Position numbers and translations under genes: made by a program
Notes under the pieces: model-generated
Seen by the model: only the letters and a program-made list of their open reading frames with translations
Database searches by the model: none
What the model was told of the DNA's origin: nothing
Shown here: positions 43,396 to 55,600 of the stretch, piece after piece
Numbering within the stretch: position 1 is the stretch's first letter
Layout: every line of letters begins with the position of its first letter
Assembly: GCA_030770545.1 (NCBI GenBank)
Contig: CM061109.1
Span: 186,001-250,000, forward strand
DNA length: 64,000 nucleotides
Reading direction: 5' to 3'
Source: Macropodus opercularis
Taxonomy: Eukaryota > Chordata > Actinopteri > Anabantiformes > Osphronemidae

Positions 43396-45329
43396 TCAGA
43401 AGAAGTCTGCTGCTGACGGCCGTCGCTTAGCTGAGCTCTTTGGAGACCTGAAGCTGGTCCTAACGCCGGGGACCGGCGTCGCGGGGGACTTCAACACTCC
43501 GAACTTGGGCTTTTGTTTTGGGTCAAAGGGCACTCGTGACGACCCATCTGGACTCACCAACAGGCTGCGATCGTTCTTTCTAAACTCTGCAATATGAAAA
43601 ATATGCAAATGTCACAAGTTTTGTTTATCTCACACTTAAAATAGCCTGAATTCACATGTTCTCTTGGTCCACATTAGTTTAGACTGTTGAGACTCAAGTC
43701 TGCTGAGCTGAACGACACAGGTTGGTTCAGACGGTTCCTTTTCTTACTGACCGAGCCTCTCGCACATCAGACTTCAGGTCTAAACGCTTTCCTGTCATTG
43801 TGATACCGGCGGCTGATCTGCACCACTAATAGTAAAACGTGCTTTGTGCTCACTGCAGCTTTACTCTGGACGATAAACATCATCCTGCTTCTTACCTGCA
43901 GTTTTATTACTCTTAAGGCCAAAGGTCACCTTCTTGGAGTCTGATTTGGGAGTTTGGCACTTCTGTTGAACAGAAACACACAAAGGTTAATTCATGTTAA
44001 CTAAAGATTGCGAAGTAAACTGTGCTGCTACTGGTAGATAAGATTTCTAAAGGCAAGAAGCTGGCGCCGTGGCAACAAAACAGCCCAGCAGACCGAGTGT
44101 AAAGCACAACTCAGGGTGCGTCAGGCCCCTTCGTCCTGTCAGCAGACGGCGATGAGCTTTACCTTCCTGCTGGACAGCGGGGTCCCGGGGCTTCTCTTGG
44201 CTTTGCAGAACAGTGGTGTCGGGACAGCGACGTGGCTCTGAAAGGTGATGAAGTCATTCATTGCCTTGCTTTGTGTCGACGCCGGCTCTCCAACATCCTG
44301 AGGAGATCCCTTACTGTAATTACACCTTAGTACAAAGTCTGGGAAGTCAGTCAACCCTCATTTGACCTCGTCACATACTCACATTCCCCAGTTTTGTTTC
44401 CCTGTCCTCATCAGCCTCATACTCAAACGTCACAGGGATCTTTCTCTTCTTCCTGGATGGTTTTCTGGACTCATCCGGTGGCAGCTCACCATCCACCTGC
44501 GCCTGGTTCTCGTCTCCAATCTTACCTCTCCCATTGGCCTTGTTCTTCTGTTGTGCTGGTGTCGTCAGGGTCATCTCAAACGGTGGCTTCTCCCCTTCTG
44601 GGCTTTCTGCCTGGTCTTTCTGCTTTATTCTCTTTTTCTTCTTTGCGCTCTGATCCGTGACCGCTTTAAGTGTCATGACGTCAGATACGCGATCTTTCTC
44701 TTGCTTGTCCCGGACCTTCTCCTTCTGCCTGACGCCGTTGTTTGTCTTGTGCCTCAGCTCAGATGTGACCTCAGCAGCCGGTTTTCCCTCCTGATCAGCC
44801 TTGGGACGCTTCTTCTTTGTCTTTACCTTGGCCGTAGGTCTAGTGTCAGATGGCTTATCAAGCCACGCTGTTAATCCACCTTGAGCTGAATCGTCACACT
44901 GTTCTAGGGTGACACCATCCTCTGAGCTCAAAGCATTAGCGTGTGACTCACCGTCTCTCCCCCCAGGTTTGGCTCCCAGGCCTTTCTTTTTCTTCTTAGC
45001 AGGAGCCGTGGTCTGTTTTGGATGTTGTTCTTCTGTTGTTGGACTCTGGTTCTTTGGGTCTGAAGTATCTGCCACAGATAACACCTCTGGCTGTGCTGTG
45101 GTGAGGTTTAGCCTCTCCTTTCCCATCGCTCTCTTTTTCTTCTTCATTGATGGGGCTTGAGTTTGGTCCTTTCTGTTGGTGGTAGACTTCAGAGGTTTGC
45201 TGGAGTCTTCTGTAACTGACACCTGCTTGGTTACCTCAGACTGAAGCAGGCTTTCTGGAGGTACAGTTACAGTTTGTCCCTGGTTCGACTTCCCTGAATT
45301 GCCCTCATCGCCTGCACCATGACCTGCTT

Positions 45330-45360
<31 letters not shown>

Positions 45361-48300
45361 TTGGTCATTAGTACTAAGATCAGCTTGTTCGCACTCATCT
45401 TTTTTCAAGTCATTGCTTATTGTGGCTGCCTTCTGTTTCTTCCCTGGGGTATGAAAAATACATCAGACTTCAATGTGCTTGTACGCAAGATATTCCATTA
45501 AAGCCAAATGTCAATGCGCGTCTTTACGTTTCTTGGCCAATGGGGCTCCCTCCTCCTGTGTGGGTGCTACTGCTCTCTTCATCTTCTTCTTGCTGCCAAA
45601 CATGTCGTCATCCTCGTCAGTGGACTCGTCCTCGGGATCCTCGTCCTGAGGAAAGATGCCTGCAAGGAGAGAGAGAAGACAAAACCTATGAAAGATTTGT
45701 CCAGGTTTGAAATGACCACAAAGAATGAGGCTGTGCTGAGCAGCATTGAAGTGACCACAGTTCCTACCTTCGCTTAGGTCTCGCAGTCTGAGAAGAAAAA
45801 GAAAGAAGAAGAGAAGAAAATGCATTAGTAACAAATAACTTTTGCCTTTTTGTTACAGAAATACCACAAATGTGATGCTTTTTTAATGTCTTTCATCCAA
45901 AGTTAATGCTGATCAATCAACGTAGGTTCTCTGACAAACTGCCTTTCACTGAAGTGGTTTCTCTGCACCTTTCACCTTTATACCGTTAATACGACATATT
46001 CACCGACTACAAATTACTTCAGAACAACATCGAGGAGAGAGACACACAAAACCAGTTAGACAGTCTGTTATCTGGACATTTTAAGTGTCGCTGGTTTCAT
46101 CCTGCTCACAGCCTCATTTGCATAACTGTACTACTGATGAGAATCTACTACGGTACATTAGGGCGAATCACTGCGTAGATCAACACTCACACTTTGATGA
46201 TTCTGTAGAGCTTCTGTCTGTTGTAGCTTGGCGTGTTGCTCTGACTGGCCAACTCAAGCAGCTTGTCTGCCACAGACGCATAATCAAACTGTGAAGCACG
46301 CACAGAAAGACGTGAACAACTCTAATCCATCAGTCAAATTGATGAACGTACGTCAAACGCACAAGTGAAAGAAAACTTTTCTGTGGTAAAAAATGGACAA
46401 CAATCAGAGGCTCAGAATGAATGAAGTGCAAATTAATCGTCTGGCTGCTGTTTAATTTGAAAATTTAGAATCATTTGAAATGAATGAAACCATTTTAACG
46501 TCTGTTTTTCCTTCAGTCAAAAATATAAAAACAACTTAACCACTTAAAAAAAATGTATATAGGCAGAAAACAAAGCCTGTCATCAACCGACATCTGGAGA
46601 TGGAAGCAAACCAGATTTAAAAACCAAGAAAAGAAAAGAGAGGAGAAGCTTCACCTGTAGGACTGGTCCTATGTCGTCGTCGTCAGCATCACATGGCAGC
46701 TCTGCGTCCAAGTCATCCAAGTGATCAAAGTCATCTTCCTCACCTTTACATTTACATCCTGTTAGGAAAGTGCCAGCAGTTAAATGATCAAACAACAAAA
46801 ACCAAACGTGCATAATTGACTAAATAGCCATAACAGCTATTTGAGACTTACCATTGACCTGCTTTCCGTTACTGCCACGTTCCAAGCTCCTTTTCTCTTC
46901 TGTGTGGTCTTCATCATCCTCGTCAGAAGCCTGTCCCGAGTCAGAGTCCTCAAGTGCTTTCACTTCCTTTATGAGATCTTCAATAGCAAAGGGAGCCTGG
47001 TTGATCATGGTGCTGAAAATGCTGCTGCAGATGGCCCCGAAGAGAACCCGACTGGTGAGTGAGCAAAAAAAGCCACGTGTGAAGTAATGAGCGAAGCAAC
47101 GCAAGACACGCACACACACGTTCTGGTCCAGAGTCCTGCTCTTTGAGAGGACCGACAAGTCTGAACCACGTCGGACCAGGCCGTACAAGGGTCCCAGTGA
47201 CCTTTTGAAATGAGACCAGTAATGTATATTTTAAAAAACGTTGTGCGACTTCTTGGGTAAAGCTGGCATCAGTTTCAGGATGTTTACATTCCTTTAACAA
47301 ATCCATCCTTCAGATTGGCCAACAGCTTCACGCCTCACGTCACCAAGGGCGAGAGAAGGCGTAAAGCTCGACTCGCTGGAGTCACGGCCGGCTCCGTCTG
47401 TCAATGACTTGGCTCTGCAGAGCTCAGAAATGCTCGTCTCTAAGAACCAACGTTCCCACAGACTCACCCCTAAAGCTGGAGGAAGCCTGTTACGGCCAAG
47501 TCCTCGCTCAACCCCACGGTGTGCGTCATGCACAGCAGCCACTCAATCCGCCTGGATGAGCTGAATACTGAACTCTTCTTCAGTGATTGTTATTATTCTT
47601 CATAAAAGCAAAGGGTCAGAGAACTACAGTTATTTCAAGCCTCTGTGTGAATCTAATGTGGTAAAATATACAATAACGCTGCCTTTGACTACGTACCAAG
47701 ACTGGCACCTACAAGTAAAGCGAGGCTTCCTATACTTTTGATAACATAGTTAAAATGCAACGTCCACAACAGTTTGGAAAAGCTTCACCTGACTTGTCAG
47801 TCCCACAGATGAACCACGTCAGCTACGTTCACTCACCATTAGCATCATCTGAAAACACCTTTAGCTCAGCAGACATAGTTCTCTTAAACACATTCCGCTT
47901 TAAGTAGAGAATGAATATTAGCAATGTGTGCGTTTAGCTTTTATATACTTTACTGATGCCTGGTGGGGAAATGACAGCGTTCTAAACCGTCCCTGCTGGT
48001 GGAAGCAGAGCAGCCAGAGTCTCCAGGCTGCACAGACTTCATATGTTTTCTACTGTGGCCAATTAGAAACTACACAGTCTTCAAAACACAGATCAATCAC
48101 GCACCAGTCAAAGGAAGGTGACAACTAGGTCTAAATCCAGTCAAATTAAAAAAGGTCCCATTAAGGAAGTGTGGACTTACTCTTTGGTTTTTGCTGCTGT
48201 ATTACAGAATGGCTCGATGAAGACCAAGTTCTGTTCAGCAGTGAGCTGGAAAAAGGACACGTTATGCAGATTAGGACGTTACAAAACCAGTAACATTTCA

Positions 48301-50123
48301 GCAGCTTATCGAGCTAAATGTGCGATTCTGTTATATCTTGATGTCGGCTGTGGCATCGCAGCATCACTTTTGGCCAAACTCCTTTACATCCAGTCTCAAT
48401 ACGGCTGCAGGTCAAGGCAGGAACGCATTACATAGGTCATCACAAAGACAGCTGTTAACACGGCGGTGCTGTACCTCTGCCGAACCCACGGCTGCTAGTT
48501 CAGTCATGTACAGGTCCAGGATGTGGAACTGCAGCTCACTGGGTGCGGCGCTGCCAGTCTGCAGGAGCTGAGCCGTCAGTAGCTCCAGAAACCTTCCCAC
48601 CGCACTGAGGAGCAGCAGAGAGCTCAGTTCAACATTATTTAACCCAAATGTGATGAGAAAGGCTTCACAGTCACTGTAGTCCACTACCTGCTGTCCCAGT
48701 TCTTCCTCCTCAGCAACTCAAATGCTTGCCTGAACATGAAGCGAACCAGCTGTAGAGAAGAGATTACGATAAATACAAATGAAGCCACTCGGAACACAGA
48801 GAAATGACGAGTTTCAGCGCAACGGAATTTGGCCTGGTGTCATTACTGCAGGTTAAGTTGAAACCAGTGCCCATATTGAGCCGTCGTCCTGCATCTGGAC
48901 TTCATTCCGTCAGATGTTATGTTGCTAACCTACTTTTGAGAAACAGCGTCGTGTCGCTGAACGTGCAACGCAGAGCTTAAATGTAACACCCAAGAAACTG
49001 CGTGGATGCCACGATAGCTCTCTGTAAGTGCACGGTTGAGGGATGTTCAGTTCAAGTGTAAGGATGAAAGGGGCCATTTCTGAAACGGGAGTCTCAAAGG
49101 ACCGCACTAACATCTAGCTTCATACACTCTTACCAAGGACTACAGGGATTAGTCGAGGACGCAGAGTTAAGTCAAGTAACGACAGATCTCCTCACACTGA
49201 CCTGGAAGAACTTGTCCATCCGCAGCCTGTCGATGCCAGTCCACTCTCGTCTGAACGTCTGCAGGAAGCTCTCTAGGTACAACAACTCTGCAGGGAAAAG
49301 CACATGGACATGTCACCACAACACGTCCTCAGCTGTCGCACCCGAAATCATCGTTCACCCCTGGGGAACTTACGTCCACTGATGCTGTGGAAGCTGTGGA
49401 TCAACGTGGATATCTGGCTGGACAGCTGCTCCTGAGGAGGAACCGTGAAGTACGTATGAACAGGGAGGCAGAGGATGTGCCCCTGGCTTACTGCTGGGAC
49501 ACCCTCCAGCTGTGCAGCAACAGAGCTGTCATAATATGACTATTTGTGGGTCAAAGGTGAGGTTTTAATGTTCCTGCTTTACTTGGCTGAAGAAAACACT
49601 TTGAAACATGAGGGACGCGCCCAACGTTTGGTTCTAGCTGTGACGTCATGTGCCCACATTCACTGACACGTGGAACCTCTCTACTAAGGGAACATGCACC
49701 ATACACGCGTCTGCCTCCACGGGTTCCTCTGTGGCGGGTGTGCAGCAGCCCTACCTGCAGCAGCGGCTTGTCCTGCATCCACAGGCAGTAGAAGAGGCCC
49801 TTCCACAGCCGGAGCAGCTCGTCCCCTGTGAATCCACCTGTAAACACAACGCCCCACGTCAGGTTCACTGCGCGTTTCCTCGCGGCTCGAGCTCCGACAC
49901 GTGTGCTGGCATCAGGCCAGTTATGTGTCGGCAGTCATTCGTTGCTTTGCGTTTGATTGCACGTGTCCCCAGCTCTTAGCGCGGCGCCGGCTTTACCTGT
50001 CTCTTTCTGAGATCTGACGGTGATGTACTTCCGTAGTCTCTTCAGGGCCTTGGCCCGGACGGGCTTCTCGTTGGAGGCTAGTCTCTGTGCGAACTGAACC
50101 TCCGGCTCTTGGGTCGAAGCCAT
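43396..50123 (-). CDS. rrp1b: Ribosomal RNA processing protein 1 homolog B-like (RRP1/Nop52 family)
   Basis: Nucleolar protein for pre-60S ribosome processing; RRP1B also docks protein phosphatase 1. Sixteen exons on the minus strand: 49997-50123, 49755-49837, 49374-49431, 49202-49287, 48688-48749, 48475-48604, 48181-48245, 46852-47051, 46655-46758, 46191-46288, 45768-45787, 45528-45659, 44383-45443, 44163-44297, 43896-43962, 43396-43586. They sum to 872 codons plus stop with all phases matching. The start MASTQEPEVQFAQRLASNEK has a second upstream ATG in frame (MSMAS). The Nop52 domain covers about residues 5-230 (LWKGLFYCLWMQDKPLLQ, LTAEQNLVFIEPFC). An acidic stretch follows, then FDYASVADKLLELAS, a Lys-rich low-complexity region in exon 13, KKVTF (a PP1-binding RVxF-type motif near residue 797) and the family's C-terminal end SAADFF. 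The C-terminal half points to RRP1B rather than the shorter RRP1. Confidence 0.93.
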
Positions 50124-50230
50124 GCTCACGCCGTTTCACGCGGAGACACTAACCCACTACTTTGCTCCCCACGTTTCACCGCACGGCGCAGTCTGACTAC
50201 GTCACCGGAAATCTTCTTCTTCGATTTTTC
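50124..50230. promoter_or_regulatory. Probable promoter/5' UTR of the rrp1b-like gene
   Basis: CpG-containing sequence immediately upstream of the minus-strand start (CACGCCGTTTCACGCGG, GTTTCACCGCACGGCGC). No TATA box. Placement is inferred from position and composition only. Confidence 0.4.
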
Positions 50231-50573
50231 TTTGGTAGTTGTAAAACTATAGATGTGCACTGCCGCCAACCACTGGTCCGGTCTGACCACGTGACGCCCC
50301 CTATGAACTAGACAACAGGGAGAAATGAAATGTTTACCACAGAAGAGCTCTGGTCAGTATAATACAACACCTGGACTAGAGACACTGGAGAACTATATAC
50401 AGATACAGCGAGGAAGGAAGCAACTATTATTCTACAGAACAACATGACACCATAAGCTGGAAAACTGATCCTGTCATCAGGAGACTGCGGTTAAACCAGC
50501 CGCGCTTTAAAAATCTCGCGCGCCCGTATTTCAGAGTTTACAGCAGAGCATTAAACGCGATGGAAGCTACTTT

Positions 50574-51410
50574 CTGTTTTAGCAATAAGTCTGATCTGCT
50601 CTAATTATACATTACAGCAAAAATAAATATGAATACACAGGACAAAGCTGTCACCTCACCAAGAACTGTGTACCTTTACTGCATGGTTTATGATTTATTA
50701 GTACTTAAATATGGTATTTAATACTGAAAATACAGTCAACGTTGTCAACTTTGATGTTGAATAAAATGATTTAGGTGCATAATGCCAGACTCAGACTAAT
50801 AACCCCTTGTTCTATAGGTACTGTACTCTCACCTCCACAGGAACCGTGTACTTTTACTGCATGGTTTATGATTTATTAGTACTTCAACATTCAGCTCAAG
50901 AAACTCGATCCAAATCAAAAAATCATGAGAAACAATGCAGAAATACAGACAGCAACCGCTTTTATTAACATGACAGAAAAAAAGTGCACATATACCTTTT
51001 AACTTTTTAACTGGTTCATTAAAATACCTAAATACAGGAATTACTCACAAAGACAACAATTCCAATCTGAGGTTGTTACAGTCTTTTACCTGTTGCAGTG
51101 TTTGGAGATGGATGAAGCCACAATTCAGACTGTACAGGTGACAATGACAATAAAGATCTATCTATCTATCTATAGAACAAGGAGATAGTCTAAGCCTGGC
51201 ATTATGCACCTAAATCATTTTATTCAACATCAAAGTTGACAGCTTTGACTGTATTATGAGTATTAAATGCCATATTTAAGTACTAATAAATCATGACCCA
51301 TGCAGTAAAAGTACTCAGTTCTTGGTGAGGTGACAGCTTTGTCGTGTGTATTCATATTTATTTTTGCAGTAATGTGTAATTAGAGCAGATCAGACTTATT
51401 GCTAAAACAG
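50574..51410. mobile_element. Fold-back (inverted-repeat) element
   Basis: The arm 50574-50816 is repeated in inverted orientation at 51171-51410 with high identity: for example CTGTTTTAGCAATAAGTCTG at the left outer edge matches CAGACTTATTGCTAAAACAG at the right, and CTTGTTCTATA at the left inner edge matches TATAGAACAAG. The loop of about 355 bp includes another direct partial copy of the arm (TTTACTGCATGGTTTATGAT at about 50855 and 50677) and ends with GACAATGACAATAAAG followed by a TATC run. The element lies between rrp1b and slc37a1. No coding sequence. Confidence 0.9.
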
Positions 51411-51599
51411 TATAGTATTAATCATACTACATCAGGGGGATGTTTAATGGACTAAGAGTTTTCAGAGGGAAGGGAACAAGGCGGATTCATCAACTCACGT
51501 TGTTTATTATTATGATTAATGGTTTGCGTGCTTGATAGAGACTCTTAACGGCCTCAGTGCGCAGAGCTGAACCCTCTGAAGCGATACTATCACGGCAGG

Positions 51600-52180
51600 A
51601 CAGTAAAGTGTGACGTAAGCAGTGGCTCCAGGGTGGAGCGCGGCACGTCTGCGTGACGTGACGCCAGCTTGTTTCTACCCAGCACGCGAGAGGCCGCAGG
51701 AGCCGCACGTGACGTCACCGCACGAGAGAGGCGCGTGCGCCGCGGACAGCCCAGCTGTGCGCGACTTGCTTTGAGGTGACGGTCGCGAGCTTTCACATGA
51801 GGAAGTGGAGGAAATGTCGCGGCGCTGAAGACGGGGCAGCCACGAACCGTCCACGTTCCCGTCCGAGGTAAACCAGCAGCGGGAACCAAGCGTCTGAGCG
51901 TTTTATCCTCCGCGAAAGGGTTGGACGCGTGTCTCAGCGTTAGCTAACGTTAGCTGTCGGTACGATGTCCAGGAAGCTCCGCGCACCGATCACAGTCCCG
52001 GACGTTGCTACGTCGACGCTGTAACCGGGCTCAGACGTAGCGCTGCGCTTAAGTTACTGGAGAACCAGCCCGACCACCCGCTCTGTGGCGTGGGTTCCGA
52101 TGCTCTTGCCAGCCTCGGCCCCGGTTCTCTGCCGTGACCGAGCCGCTTCACCTCCAGCTGCACCGTCAGCTTTCGGCCTG
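51600..52180 (+). promoter_or_regulatory. CpG-rich promoter region and 5' UTR of slc37a1
   Basis: A CpG-dense stretch (GAGAGGCGCGTGCGCCGCGG at about 51726-51745, several TGACGTCA-like words such as GTGACGTCACCG at about 51709) precedes slc37a1. A plausible non-coding first exon ends at the donor CCGTCCGAG|GTAAAC at about 51867. The start itself cannot be fixed. Confidence 0.5.
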
Positions 52181-52677
52181 TGAGTGGAACCAGACCAGGG
52201 TCTCGGAACATCTCAAAGCCCAGCTGGTGGCCACTGGAAGCCAAAGCGCACGTGGCCAGCGGCACCGACCACACGGTTCCGTGTCTTTGCTTGAACTCAG
52301 CGCTGGCAGCCAGCCGTTGATTCACAGATGGCTTTGGAATAGTAAACGTTTTGAGATCGTGTGTCTGCTTGGATGAATTCAGCTGAGAGTGGCTCGTAGC
52401 TCGGGTCTGTATGTTGGTCGATCAGTTGTCCTCTGAAGGAGCAGACTGTCAACAAATGCATCCGCTGGCTGGTGCTGTTTCCTCTGTTCTCCCAGGATCA
52501 GTCTCACCTTTCTCCCGTTTGTCTCCTTTCAGACTGCTGGCATTTGGCGCGTCTTCCTGCGGACCATGTCCTAGCAGCGTCCTCTCCAGCTGACGTAAGC
52601 TCCGACCCATCGCCATGTCCACGGCCTGAGCTCACATCACCTCCCATCACTGCCGCCGTCGGCGTCTTCATCTGAAC

Positions 52678-55600
52678 ATGGCTCCTATTCCTCCCGGGAT
52701 CCGCCTGCTGGTTTCCTTTGACAGAGATCAGTGGTGAGTCTCTGTTTGAAGCAGATGTCACCGTCCTCTGAAGTTCACTCACTCACTGATTTAGTCACGA
52801 TGCTTTCATTCCATTTGTCAACATTTCCTAACCAACACTATGAAATATCACGCAAGGCAGCAAAATGATGACGAATTCAAGATAAAGTCATTAGAAGCTG
52901 CTTTTTCTGATTGTGTTCTTTCCTCATAGTGATGTTCAGCGTTAACACACCGTTGTTTAATTTAAAGGCCTGCAGTTGTACGGACGGTTGGGTCCTATCG
53001 CTCCATACGGACGAACCAGATAAAAGGCCTAAAAGGATTGATTGCACTTGGTGACGGTTACAACCAGCTCAGCTCAGTCCTACATATCAATTATTTTTAG
53101 TAAGCAAATGGTAAAATAAACTCTTCAGTGTCAAATCTGTAGCAGACACCAAAGATGCAGGACACGTAGTCCAACATGTAGATATGAGCAGTAGTACAGA
53201 CATAAATCATTAGCGTACCGTCAACCTGTTAATCATGTTAAGCTCTGTTACTTGGTGCCATTGATTGTCATACATTGAAAAGCCCAGTGGGAAGAAGGTC
53301 AACGCTGTATGCACGGTACACACGCGGTATAAATGCTCGGCACAGGCCACTTGTGTAGACTTTGCACTCAGTTCTGCCCACTAACTTTTGCTGTTGCTTC
53401 TCACTGCCGCTGTTTTCTAGTAATGTGAGCGAGGCGAGTTTCTTACTGACACTGGGACTGTTGAACGTAACGTGCTGTCAGAATAATCGAAGGTCATCTG
53501 CTTTCTTTGCTCAGCGCAGTAGCATACATGTTTTTAAAAAGGATCTCTTTAGCACGCTGTCGGTATGGAATGTGTATTTGATTTGCATTGTGACCTGTGA
53601 CGCAGAGTTCCTGAATCCGAGGAGTGGACTTCTCAGATATCTGAGCCATTGTTGAAACCAGATTTTCCAGTTGTCTGTAACAGGAACACGTCACCGACTG
53701 GTGTGCTCGGAGGTCTGACATTCCAAGTTGTGTTGTAATGTGTCTGCTTTGAATTTGCTTACATCATGAAAATGAGTTGTGCGAGAGGCAGGTTCACCCT
53801 GGACAGATCCCAGTCTGTCGCAGGGCCACACATATAGACGCACAACCAGTCACGCACACACTCACACCTACGGGCAATTTAGAGTTTCCAACAGCCTAAC
53901 TGCAGGTCTTTGGACTGTGGGAGGACGCCGGAGAGAACCCACACACATATGCTGCATGTGTTTAAACTGCAGAAAATTTGAGAATGTCATTTGTTATAGA
54001 TATTAAAATAATGTGTTAGGGTTGTGTTGCCAAGAATCTGGTGATATGATACCTATCATGATACAGGGGTTACGATTCGCTGTTGTGATATTTCTGAATG
54101 AATGATTATGCATCAAACACCCAGTGAAGTAGGAAGGAACTAAAATACATGCACGCGTTGGTTTAGAGGCTGGATTTTAGTGCTTTAGGTCGTCATAGTG
54201 GTGAAAGGCCTAGTACTTAACACAAACAAAGCCACAATTGATGCCTTTGGGTTTGAAATGAATGTCTGCAAAGTGTAAACTTTACATTGTCATGCCTTGA
54301 AGGTAAAAATGGGCATCCTGGTGTCATTAGTCCTTTGCTCTGGTGTGTTCCTCACTCCTTTGTTTCCTTTGTGCAGGTACAGAGCTCTCACCTTTATCCT
54401 CACCTTCCTGCTCTACACCAGTTTCCATCTCTCCCGGAAACCCATTAGCATCGTCAAGGTAACACCTTTTTAGTGCTAAAGTGACACACGGGGCTAGGTG
54501 CAATATTCAGTTGCCTGTTTAACTGCTCTCCGTCTGTGCCCCTGACAACGTCTGGTTAACTCATGACACACTTTCTGCTGACTGACAGAGTGAACTTCAT
54601 AAGAACTGCTCTCCTGTCAGTGAACTGGCTACTATGGTCTCCAGCGGTGGCAGCCAGGAGCCCTCCCTGCCGTCCCGCCAGACAGACATGGACTGTAGCT
54701 GGAAGCCTTTTGGTTTGTATTTGTGCAGCTCCTTACATTACAGGCACTGTGGTGTCCAACCCTCTAAAGCGTGGGTGTCCTGCTAGGGGCCCCACTCCGT
54801 CCCACAGGATGAATTTGGAAATGAAAAAATGCACGCAAAGTCACCACACGATCATTTGTCGTACCCTCACACCCACATTAGGAGAAAGGTGTGAGAAAGA
54901 GTGAGTTGCTCCTTCCCAGTTATTGAGAGGTGAAGGTATGCAGCAAGGAACAGAACATTCAGAGCCACCATGATCCTCTGCATGGTGAAGAATAAGACGT
55001 TTCTGCTGTGGGAATATCTATGTTTTTGCTCTGTGTTTTGATGTGTTCAGATGAACTATAATATTTCCTGATAGATAAAGGCAACTACAAACAGCTGCTT
55101 GGAGCCATGGACTACTCTTTCCTCTGTGCCTACGCTATCGGCATGTACCTCAGGTGAGAAAACTATCGTGGAGGGAGGGACTGAGTTGTTTTTTATCAGG
55201 TTTATTTGTGAAGGTCAGTGAAGTTATCACGATAGAGAGATCAGAGCAAGCATTAACACAAAGCTATAGCTACCAGGCTAGGATAAAAGGACTAACACAG
55301 CGGCGCAGCAGTTATCTTATTTTAACCTCTTTTACCTGCATCTTCTACTAAACAGTGGGTGGATGTGTGTAACAGTATTAAGAGAAACAGATACAAGCGT
55401 AATATGTCAGCAATCTCTTAAGGGGCCTCCACATAAAATAACTTGAGCAACGAAGGAAGGATCCCTCTTTCACAGCAATGTCCTGATACGCACCGTACAG
55501 CCTGACTTGTGCTTAGACAGACGGAGAGTTGATGCAGATTTTGGAAGTTTGGGAGAGAGGAGAACTGTTCAAACAAGCTATAACCTGACTGGTTGGCAGT

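Noticed and set aside
44362..45160. Plus-strand open frames opposite rrp1b exon 13
   Set aside because: They are antisense shadows of a Lys-rich coding exon whose junctions and family similarity are clear on the minus strand.
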